From Clostridia bacterium (GTDB lineage Bacteria; Bacillota; Clostridia; Oscillospirales; Acutalibacteraceae): 64,000 nucleotides of DNA. The notes beneath the pieces are model-generated. The model had not been told where the DNA came from and made no database searches. It saw only the letters and a program-made list of their open reading frames with translations. The position numbers and the translations under genes were made by a program. Shown one piece after another: positions 44,472-51,728 of this stretch (its first letter is position 1; every line of letters begins with the position of its first letter). The stretch is taken from NCBI GenBank assembly GCA_017516745.1, contig JAFXBF010000006.1, forward strand, positions 28,274 through 92,273, given 5' to 3'.

Positions 44472-44632
44472 GGGCACCTCTGAAAACTCATCGCACAAAT
44501 CTTGCGTGCCCTTTTTACGTCAGATTGCCTCAAAATACTCGTTAATACACAAAGTATTGCCTGCGTTTTTTAGCCAATCTGACAGAAAAATTACTACACA
44601 ATCTTTGCACCCTGAGCTTTTCAGTGGTGCCC
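44472..44632. repeat. Foldback element upstream of malQ (family E)
   Basis: Outer arms GGGCACC-TCTGAAAA-CTC (44472) and GAGCTTTTCAGTGGTGCCC (44614-44632) pair with small gaps. An inner stem pairs GTCAGATTG (44519) with CAATCTGAC (44575-44583). The core is CTCG (44538), the stem AATAC/GTATT, CTGCG (44561) and TTTTTT. It ends 18 bases before malQ, so it may affect that gene's leader. Confidence 0.8.
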
Positions 44633-44650
44633 CCTACGGAGTGAATTTTT

Positions 44651-46096
44651 ATGAACAACAAAAAACGCAAGAGCGGTGTGCTTATGCACATTTCATCTCT
44701 GCCGGGCGACTATTCAACCGGCAGCTTCGGCAAGGAGGCAAAGGACTTTGTGGACTTTTTGTCCGCCTGCGGCTTTTCGATGTGGCAGGTGCTTCCCTTC
44801 TGCCTTGTGGACGAGTGCAACTCGCCCTACAAATCCTATTCAGCCTTTGGCGGCAACCCCTATTTTGTTGACCTGCCCACACTTTATGAACAGGGCTTGT
44901 TGACGAAAGAGGAGCTTGATTCCTGCCGCCAGCAGACACCGTACAGCTGTGAGTTTGTCCGCCTTTACCATACAAGAACAGCCGTGCTTATGAATGCGGC
45001 AAAAAGGGTTGACGAAAGCCTGAAAAAGAAGATTGCCGAATTCATTGACGGCAATGTTTATTTAAAGCAGTTCTGCGAATTTATGGCGCTCAAAAAGGCT
45101 AACAGCGAAAAGCCGTGGACAGAATGGGAAACTGAAGAATACGACCCCGATGTGCTTTTCCTGTGGCAGTTTATACAGTATGAGTTCTTCACGCAGTGGG
45201 CCGAAATAAAAAAATATGCCAATGAAAAAGGTATCAAAATAATCGGCGATATTCCGATTTACGTTTCGTTCGACTCCTGCGACGTATGGGCTAACAGGGA
45301 GCAGTTTTTGCTCGACAAGGACAACGTCCCCTCCTGCGTTGCGGGTGTACCGCCCGATTATTTTGCCGAGGAGGGTCAGCTTTGGGGTAACCCGATTTAT
45401 GACTGGGCAAAGATGGAGAAAGACAATTTCAAGTGGTGGCGAGCAAGGCTCAGCCACAACCTCAATATGTTTGACGCAGTGCGAATTGACCACTTCAGAG
45501 GCATTGAAAGCTACTGGAGCGTTGACGGCAAGGCGACCACAGCCAAAAACGGCAAATGGGTAAAGGGTCCTGGCGAAAGGTTCGTCGATATGGCAAAGGA
45601 AATCGCAGGCGAAAAGCTGATTATTGCCGAAGACCTCGGCGACATTACAAAGGAAGTTATCGACCTTGTGGAATACAGCGGTTTCCCCGGAATGAGAGTT
45701 TTCCAGTTCGGATTCTTAAGCGATAACGACAATCCTCACCAGCCGCACAATTACACCGACAACTGCATTGCATACACGGGCACACACGATAACAACACCC
45801 TGCTCGGTTATGTGTGGGAGCTCGGCGAAGAAACAAGAAAGGGTATGCTCGAATACTGCGGATATTATTCACCCGACTGGAATAACGGCTATTCCGCCAT
45901 TATCCGCACAATTTTTGCTTCTCACGCAGATACCGTTATTCTGCCCATACAGGATTTGCTCGGCTACGGCTCCGACACACGCCTTAATATTCCCGGTAAA
46001 GCGGACGGCAACTGGCAGTACAGAGTTACGCAAGAGCAGATAGCTTCAATTGATATCAACCGTTGGAAGAAACTTAATTACCTTTACAGAAGATAA
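44651..46096 (+). CDS. malQ: 4-alpha-glucanotransferase (GH77)
   Basis: This 481-residue amylomaltase has the GH77 motifs: HISSLPGDYSTGSFG at the start, nucleophile Asp in DAVRIDHFRGIESYW, acid/base Glu in IIAEDLGDIT, and TGTHDNNT as the third acidic site. It transfers alpha-1,4-glucan segments between maltooligosaccharides. There is no signal peptide, so it acts in the cytoplasm. The ribosome binding site is CGGAGTG. No maltose transporter or phosphorylase lies next to it. Confidence 0.95.
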   Translation: MNNKKRKSGVLMHISSLPGDYSTGSFGKEAKDFVDFLSACGFSMWQVLPFCLVDECNSPYKSYSAFGGNPYFVDLPTLYEQGLLTKEELDSCRQQTPYSCEFVRLYHTRTAVLMNAAKRVDESLKKKIAEFIDGNVYLKQFCEFMALKKANSEKPWTEWETEEYDPDVLFLWQFIQYEFFTQWAEIKKYANEKGIKIIGDIPIYVSFDSCDVWANREQFLLDKDNVPSCVAGVPPDYFAEEGQLWGNPIYDWAKMEKDNFKWWRARLSHNLNMFDAVRIDHFRGIESYWSVDGKATTAKNGKWVKGPGERFVDMAKEIAGEKLIIAEDLGDITKEVIDLVEYSGFPGMRVFQFGFLSDNDNPHQPHNYTDNCIAYTGTHDNNTLLGYVWELGEETRKGMLEYCGYYSPDWNNGYSAIIRTIFASHADTVILPIQDLLGYGSDTRLNIPGKADGNWQYRVTQEQIASIDINRWKKLNYLYRR

Positions 46097-46137
46097 TAAT
46101 TATGATACTATGAAGAAAAACCACGGAGGGGATAAAA

Positions 46138-48021
46138 ATGCTCGCATACATTAAAGGCTTTTTCTATTTTATTGAAGTACTGCTTCTGGTTATAGGCGTA
46201 ATTCCCGTCAGCACCGACAGTGTTGACTACGGCGGCGGTGAATACTCCGCACCCGAAATCAACACACCTATGTACATAGTTGAGGACGGCGAAACGGATT
46301 TCGTTATTGTTACCGCAGACGATGCTGATGCCTGCATTATGACTGCTGTTAAAGAATTACAGACCTATGTTGAAAAAATCAGCGGTGCTGAGCTTGAGCA
46401 TATCACCGAAAGCTCATACACCGAGGGAAAAGCTATCGTACTCGGTGAAACGGGGCTTGTTATAACCGATACAGACTGCTCCGAAATCGGTGAGGACGGC
46501 TTCCTGATTTATTCCGACGGTGACTATCTCCTCATAAACGGTGAGGACAGCCGTGGCACACTTTACGGCGTTTACACGCTGCTTGAAGAATACTTCGGCG
46601 TGCGCTGGTTTACGCCTACGCTTGAGCGTGTACCCGAAAGCGAGGATATCGTTGTTGATGCGGCGATTGACAGAATTGTTGAGCCCTCTTTTACCGTGCG
46701 CAGAAACGCCTGCCCCGGCACAAATCCTTCGCATTATGCAAGAAACAAAATCAACGTCACCTTCTGGGACGAAATGGAAAACCACGGCGGAGCAATGACC
46801 TTTGTGCTGTGGGACGTTACGCTTGACACGCTTGTACCCGATTCCCTGTTTGCAGAGCATCCGGAGTATTTTGCAATGAATCCTGACGGCACACGCACGA
46901 CAGACCATGTCTGCCTCTCCCACCCCGATGTGCTCCCCATTGCAATTGCTAACGGCAGGCAGGCAATACTTGACTGTCCCAGAGAAACCGCAAAATACAT
47001 ACACATCGGTCAGAAGGACAATTCAAATTACTGCCATTGCGAAGCCTGCGAAGCACTTTACGAAAAATACGGTGCAATCAGTGCACCAACCATTATTTTC
47101 ACAAACGCCTTTGCTGATGCGCTTGACGATGAATTCCCCGATATGACCTTCACCTTCTACGCCTACGGTGAAACCGACAGACCTCCGACTGACCTGTCGC
47201 TTCGCTGCAACAGCAATGTTGTGCCTGTGCTTTGCGGCATACACAGAGCCTGCCGCAGCCACCCGATTACGGAATGCGGCGCTATTGACGGCCAGGAAAA
47301 CTTCGACAACCTCTTTGTTGAGCAGGAGCCCTTTGTAGCCGAGGACCACGCTGTATGGACAAAGCTGGCAGACAGAACCTTTATTTATGATTACACCATA
47401 AACTTCCTCAACTCTGCACAGTTTTTTTCCAACCTTGAAACAATGCAGTCCACAATGGCATATATGCACGATATCGGCATAACTGGCTATGTCTACAACT
47501 GCGGCGACGGTCACAGCGCAGCCTTCAACGAGCTGAGAAACTATCTCCTCTGCAAGCTCCAGTGGGATGTCAACGCCGACGTAGTATACCACATGATGGA
47601 CTTTATGAACGAATACTACGGTGAGGAAGCAGCTCCCTTCATCAAGGAAATTCTTGACATTCAGGCAGCACAGACCGCCGCAACAGCCCATGCTTTTGAC
47701 TTTGACTGGCACTATCAGGCAGGCTTCTATCCGTTCTATAAAGTAATCGAGCTCGATAACCTCTGGAAAAAGGCACTTAACGCCGATATTACAGAGGAAC
47801 AGCGTTTCAATGTTGAGGTTGCCAACCTGAGCTGGGAATACTTCAAGGCCAACCAGTTTATCGGCAAATATTTCTTCCTCAACCCCGGCAGACTCAAGGC
47901 AAACGAAGCCCTTTACGACAATTTCAAAGCACACGGTGTTGACCGAGTTTCCTCCTTCGGAACTATTCCGGCAGATAAGAGCGAAATTGACTTTATGTTA
48001 AGACCGTTTAATTGGGGATGA
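46138..48021 (+). CDS. DUF4838 protein, glycoside-hydrolase-like, membrane-anchored
   Basis: The protein has 627 residues. An N-terminal hydrophobic helix (FFYFIEVLLLVIGVIPV) probably anchors it outside the cell. Residues 50-170 look like the alpha-glucuronidase-type N-terminal domain (AVKELQTYVEKISGAELEH, followed by DSRGTLYGVYTLLEEYFGVRW). The DUF4838 region follows, with IGQKDNSNYCHCEACEALYEKYG and FTFYAYGETDRPP. Members are thought to act on polysaccharides, but the reaction is not established. It lies downstream of malQ, with GGAGGGG as ribosome binding site. Confidence 0.8.
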   Translation: MLAYIKGFFYFIEVLLLVIGVIPVSTDSVDYGGGEYSAPEINTPMYIVEDGETDFVIVTADDADACIMTAVKELQTYVEKISGAELEHITESSYTEGKAIVLGETGLVITDTDCSEIGEDGFLIYSDGDYLLINGEDSRGTLYGVYTLLEEYFGVRWFTPTLERVPESEDIVVDAAIDRIVEPSFTVRRNACPGTNPSHYARNKINVTFWDEMENHGGAMTFVLWDVTLDTLVPDSLFAEHPEYFAMNPDGTRTTDHVCLSHPDVLPIAIANGRQAILDCPRETAKYIHIGQKDNSNYCHCEACEALYEKYGAISAPTIIFTNAFADALDDEFPDMTFTFYAYGETDRPPTDLSLRCNSNVVPVLCGIHRACRSHPITECGAIDGQENFDNLFVEQEPFVAEDHAVWTKLADRTFIYDYTINFLNSAQFFSNLETMQSTMAYMHDIGITGYVYNCGDGHSAAFNELRNYLLCKLQWDVNADVVYHMMDFMNEYYGEEAAPFIKEILDIQAAQTAATAHAFDFDWHYQAGFYPFYKVIELDNLWKKALNADITEEQRFNVEVANLSWEYFKANQFIGKYFFLNPGRLKANEALYDNFKAHGVDRVSSFGTIPADKSEIDFMLRPFNWG

Positions 48022-48067
48022 TTTCAAACGCTATTGACAAAACGGTAATTTTCCCATATAATAAGGG

Positions 48068-48165
48068 TGTAAGGCGTTGCCGATAGACGGTTACGCCCTC
48101 GAAGTAAAAACAATTATTAAAGAATAACCGCTACTTTTTGGACGAAGGGGCGGTTATTTCTTTTT
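48068..48165 (+). ncRNA. Putative antitoxin-like small RNA, locus B
   Basis: A consensus promoter (TTGACA at 48034, 17-base spacer, TATAAT at 48057) should start an RNA whose first 34 nt (48067-48100) match locus A except for one base. The middle diverges, and a terminator with ACCGC/GCGGT and TTTCTTTTTT is shared with the opposing gene. Confidence 0.65.
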
Positions 48166-48228
48166 TATTGTGTATATGTAGCCTGTAGCTAATACTAAAA
48201 TAATAGCAAGCATTACAAGATATTCCAT
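48154..48228 (-). CDS. Small hydrophobic toxin-like peptide, locus B
   Basis: This 24-residue peptide begins MEYLVMLAIILVLATGY and ends IYTIKKK: one membrane span with a basic tail. Its sequence is unrelated to the locus A peptide, yet the leader, promoter spacing and terminator are conserved. The ribosome binding site GGGGGTG pairs with an upstream CCCTC (CCCTC-gcaa-GGGGG); compared with locus A the pairing partner has changed by one base and still pairs. Both observations support a real, translation-controlled peptide gene. Toxicity is inferred from this likeness. Confidence 0.65.
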   Translation of the reverse strand: MEYLVMLAIILVLATGYIYTIKKK

Positions 48229-48299
48229 ACGCACTCACCCCCTTGCGAGGGCAAAGAGTGTAACCGCCTACCGTGTTATGACAACACCTTACGCAGAAT

Positions 48300-48328
48300 A
48301 CATTAGCACAAATGTTCTGTAAAGTCAA
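48300..48328 (-). promoter_or_regulatory. Promoter of the locus B peptide mRNA
   Basis: On the minus strand, TTGACT, a 17-base spacer and TAATGT precede a leader beginning GTAAGGTGTTG, matching locus A and the opposing RNA. Confidence 0.65.
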
Positions 48329-48332
48329 GTAG

Positions 48333-48465
48333 GGGCAATTCATGAATTGCCCGCCGTAAAAGCGATATGATGGTAAAATTTCGGGCGATTCGTGAATCGC
48401 CCCTACGGGATAATATAATTAATACTGATATATTAGCAACACGGACGACCAAAGGTCGCCCCTAC
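48333..48465. repeat. Three short palindromes of the GCCCCTAC type
   Basis: GGGCAATTCATGAATTGCCC (48333-48352) is a perfect palindrome. GGGCGATTCGTGAATCGCCC followed by CTAC (48383-48406) and GGACGACC-aaa-GGTCGCCCCTAC (48443-48465) are related. They have no T-runs or open frames and look like dispersed intergenic repeats. Confidence 0.7.
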
Positions 48466-48490
48466 AAACTGCAATTTGTGCAACCGACAA

Positions 48491-48527
48491 AAAGCAGGCA
48501 CTCACCGTTTCGGTGAGTGCCTGCTTT
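48491..48527. terminator. Terminator of the GH92 gene
   Basis: A 16-bp perfect stem, AAAGCAGGCACTCACC with GGTGAGTGCCTGCTTT, is flanked by A/T-rich sequence. It ends the minus-strand GH92 transcript. Confidence 0.85.
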
Positions 48528-48548
48528 AAATATTATAATGTTATTATA

Positions 48549-50804
48549 TTATGCTGTTTTGCTCATTTCAAACACGAGTTCGCCGCCTGCCATCAACTGT
48601 TCGTGTGTTACGTAAACGCCGTCGAGCTTTACACCGTTAAGCGTTATGCTCTTGACATATACGTTTTTATCGCCCTGATTGTTTGCGGTAATTTTAAGGG
48701 TATTACCGTTTGAAAGAGTAACCGTTGCGCTGTCAACGCAGGGTGAGCCTATCCAGTACTGGTCTGTACCTGCAAGAGGATAGAAGCCGAGGGACGAGAA
48801 CACGTACCATGCGCTCAATGCGCCGCCGTCATCGTTACCGTCAAGACCGTTTATATCGGTGCTGAAGCGCTCGTCAAGTGTCCAGCGCACCCATTTCTGT
48901 GTAAGGTCGGGTCTGCCTGCATTGGCGAAAAGATAAGCTGTGTGCAGGTCGTGCTCGTTGCCAATCCAGTAGCCTGCGCCGGGGTCAATTCCGCCACGTG
49001 AGGGAGAGGCGGCCTTCATAAATTTATCGAGCTCGTCAACGAAGTATTCCTTTGAGCCGAAAAGCTCAATCATACCGTCGATATCCTGAAGTGCATTCCA
49101 GCGCCACTGCTTTGCACTGCCCTCGGAATAGCAATCAGCGAACTTCTTGATAAGCACCATATCGTAGAAGTAAGTTATATTGGGGTTGAAGTTCCAGACG
49201 AATTTACCGTCTGAATTTCGTGCGTGGAAATACTTGGTTTCGGGATTGAAGAGGTTTTTGTAGTACATTGCTTTTTCGCCGTACTTTTCTGCGTCCTCTT
49301 CATTGCCGAGCAGCGTTGCAAGCTTTGCAAGAGCTGCATCCTGCCATGCATACTCCAGAGTATGGCTTACGGATTCCTCGTTTCCTGCGAGATCCTGCGG
49401 AATATAACCGTATTCGTTGTAAACCTCAACGCAGTCTCTGCCATCCCTGTTGACACGGTTGTCGGAAGTGTTCTTCATAGCGTTGTAAAGCGTTTCAACG
49501 TCGTAATCCCTGAAGCCCTTGATATAGCTTTCCGTAATCATAATGTTTGCGGGGTCGCCGAACATTGAGCCCGTGTAGCCTGCGCCCTGCGGCCATCTGG
49601 GAACAACATTTACTCCGCCCTGCTTTGTCATTTCAACAAGGCTCTTAAGGCAGTCCTCCTGCACATCGTGAGCAATGAGTGTGTAAAGCGGATGTGTTGA
49701 ACGCACTGTATCCCACAGCGACATATCCGAGCGGTATGTATAACCCTCTGCAACGTGGGGTTTCTTATCAAAGCCGAGGTATTCGCCGTTGACATCGGTG
49801 AAGTTGCTGGGCATAGTCATTGAGTGGTAAAGCGCTGTATAGAATACCGTTTTTGTTTCGTCATCAGCCTGAATATCAGCTACCGAAAGGCGCTCTTCCC
49901 AGAGTGCAACTGCTTCTTTTCTGACAGCCTCAAAGTTCTTGTCCTTTGTTTCTGCGTCAAGGTTGAGAATTGCGTTTTCTGCGCTTACAAAGCTGACTGC
50001 CAGCTTAAGCTCAACGCTTTCGCCCTCGATTGAGCCGAAATTGACGTCAACACCGAGGTTGTTCTCGTCACCCGTTACGGTAAGAGACTTGATTTCCTTA
50101 TCGAATTTTGCGGCGAAGTATGTCGGCAGACCGTCGTATCTGCCTGCAAAGGCACCGGGAAGCAGACAGTAGCCTGTAACAAGACCTGTTTCCTCGTCAT
50201 ACTTTGCGGTGGCGTTTGATGCCGTTCTGTTTGCCGTTGCACTTGTAACATCGATATAAAGACGTGCATCATCGCTGTCAAGGAAGGTGTAGCGGTGAAC
50301 GCCTGTATGTACGCTTGCCGTCATTTCAGCAAGGCAGGCAGCGCCGGGCAGATAAACCGAATAGTAACCTGCGGATGCGGTTTCGTTCTTGTGCGAATAG
50401 GGCATTGTGCCGGGCTTATTAGTGCCCGTTACGGGAGTGACACGGAACATACTGTAATCCTCCGCACCCGTACCCGAAAGGCGTGAATGGCTGAAGCCCT
50501 TGATATGGCCGTGCTCGTAGTAATAGCCCGATGTATTTGTTTTGAAACCGTAGCCTCCGCCTACAAAACAGGTGTCGGGGCCGAGTCTTACCAGACCGAA
50601 CGGAGTTGTTGCTGCAGGGCTCAACATACCGCAGGTCCACGGAATACCACCCGTGCCGATAAACGGGTCAACATACTTTGTATACTTGCCCGTTTCAACC
50701 TCGGGCATATCAACCGTTTTGAGGCTGACACCGCCGACAAGACACGAAAAAAGAGTTTCTACCGTAACAAAAGCCGATACAAGAATTCTGATAAAGTTCA
50801 TCAT
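48549..50804 (-). CDS. GH92 family alpha-mannosidase
   Basis: The protein has 751 residues. A hydrophobic N-terminal segment (residues 3-25) suggests export with membrane anchoring. The GH92 N-terminal sandwich starts YVDPFIGTGGIPWTCGMLSPAATTPFGLVRLGPDT; the (alpha/alpha)6 domain has WDTVRSTHPLY, WQDAALAKLA and the C-terminal GNDDGGALSAWYVFSSLGFYPLAGTDQYWIGSP. GH92 enzymes are calcium-dependent exo-mannosidases acting on alpha-1,2 to alpha-1,6 links of N-glycans or yeast mannan. The neighbours are GH2, a lipoprotein and the DUF4838 protein. Confidence 0.93.
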   Translation of the reverse strand: MMNFIRILVSAFVTVETLFSCLVGGVSLKTVDMPEVETGKYTKYVDPFIGTGGIPWTCGMLSPAATTPFGLVRLGPDTCFVGGGYGFKTNTSGYYYEHGHIKGFSHSRLSGTGAEDYSMFRVTPVTGTNKPGTMPYSHKNETASAGYYSVYLPGAACLAEMTASVHTGVHRYTFLDSDDARLYIDVTSATANRTASNATAKYDEETGLVTGYCLLPGAFAGRYDGLPTYFAAKFDKEIKSLTVTGDENNLGVDVNFGSIEGESVELKLAVSFVSAENAILNLDAETKDKNFEAVRKEAVALWEERLSVADIQADDETKTVFYTALYHSMTMPSNFTDVNGEYLGFDKKPHVAEGYTYRSDMSLWDTVRSTHPLYTLIAHDVQEDCLKSLVEMTKQGGVNVVPRWPQGAGYTGSMFGDPANIMITESYIKGFRDYDVETLYNAMKNTSDNRVNRDGRDCVEVYNEYGYIPQDLAGNEESVSHTLEYAWQDAALAKLATLLGNEEDAEKYGEKAMYYKNLFNPETKYFHARNSDGKFVWNFNPNITYFYDMVLIKKFADCYSEGSAKQWRWNALQDIDGMIELFGSKEYFVDELDKFMKAASPSRGGIDPGAGYWIGNEHDLHTAYLFANAGRPDLTQKWVRWTLDERFSTDINGLDGNDDGGALSAWYVFSSLGFYPLAGTDQYWIGSPCVDSATVTLSNGNTLKITANNQGDKNVYVKSITLNGVKLDGVYVTHEQLMAGGELVFEMSKTA

Positions 50805-50831
50805 ACAGAGCGTTCTCCTATCTTTAAAATT

Positions 50832-51710
50832 TTAATAAGTGATAGTATAGTCTTTTTCAAATGTGAAGCCCATTGTACCGCTGTGAGTACCGAAAAGGTT
50901 CACACGCATAATCAGCATAAGAGGTGTTGTGTAGTTGGTGTGGATTACATTGCCCGTAGCCTTGTCGATTGTCGCCTTTACGACGCAGCTATAATACTGC
51001 GTTGAAAACTCCTCGACAAACGGTGCCTTTTCGGAAACCTCGTGGGTTTCGATAACATCACATACTGCGCCGACACCGACACCGGCTGTAGGATTCTTAT
51101 GATCCTTGAGCTTAAGTGTGATTTCGTATGTATCACCCTTATCGTCACAGACAGCCGAAGTTACCCATTCGGGTTTAAGCTTGCTGGCGTAATTCTGCTC
51201 GGGCACGATATATTCGGCAACAATCTCTTCACGTGTTGCCCATACTGTGGGCTTGGTATCGTCACCCATAACCTTCGGTATCATATTCTCGGCAAAGCTC
51301 TCAAGTGCACCCGGAATTTCGGTTTTATCGTTGTTGACGGTACGCTTTTCATAGTTTTTGACTACCTTGGCTGCGTTCTTTTTGATTTTGTTTGCCGCCG
51401 TGTTGAAAAGCTCAACAATCTCTTCCTTGGTCTGCGGTACAGCCTCGGTTGCCTCTTCGGTTGAGGCCTCTTCGGTTGAAACCTCATCCGTCACAGCTTC
51501 TTTAACCTTTTCGCTTTTCTCAACCGTTGAAGGCTCTGCCGTTACCGCAGCATCAGCCTGCCCGGCAAATTCCGAGCTTTGCGATTCGGCAGTGGATGTA
51601 TCGGGCTGATTTTTTTCAGGCTCTTTACCGCAGCCCGAAGCCATAAGAAGTGATAAAACAAGTGCGATTGAAAGAAAGGCTGTTAAAATTGATTTCCTGC
51701 CAAAATTCAT
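50832..51710 (-). CDS. Hypothetical lipoprotein
   Basis: The protein has 292 residues. The signal peptide ends in the lipobox MASGC (Cys27). A Glu/Thr-rich spacer with a VSTEEASTEEA repeat (about 60-90) leads to a C-terminal beta-rich domain (about 150-290). No family is recognised. It sits between the GH92 and GH2 genes on the same strand with short gaps, so it may be cotranscribed, but nothing in the sequence shows sugar binding. Confidence 0.72.
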   Translation of the reverse strand: MNFGRKSILTAFLSIALVLSLLMASGCGKEPEKNQPDTSTAESQSSEFAGQADAAVTAEPSTVEKSEKVKEAVTDEVSTEEASTEEATEAVPQTKEEIVELFNTAANKIKKNAAKVVKNYEKRTVNNDKTEIPGALESFAENMIPKVMGDDTKPTVWATREEIVAEYIVPEQNYASKLKPEWVTSAVCDDKGDTYEITLKLKDHKNPTAGVGVGAVCDVIETHEVSEKAPFVEEFSTQYYSCVVKATIDKATGNVIHTNYTTPLMLIMRVNLFGTHSGTMGFTFEKDYTITY

Positions 51711-51728
51711 ACGGTAGTCTCCTTTAAC

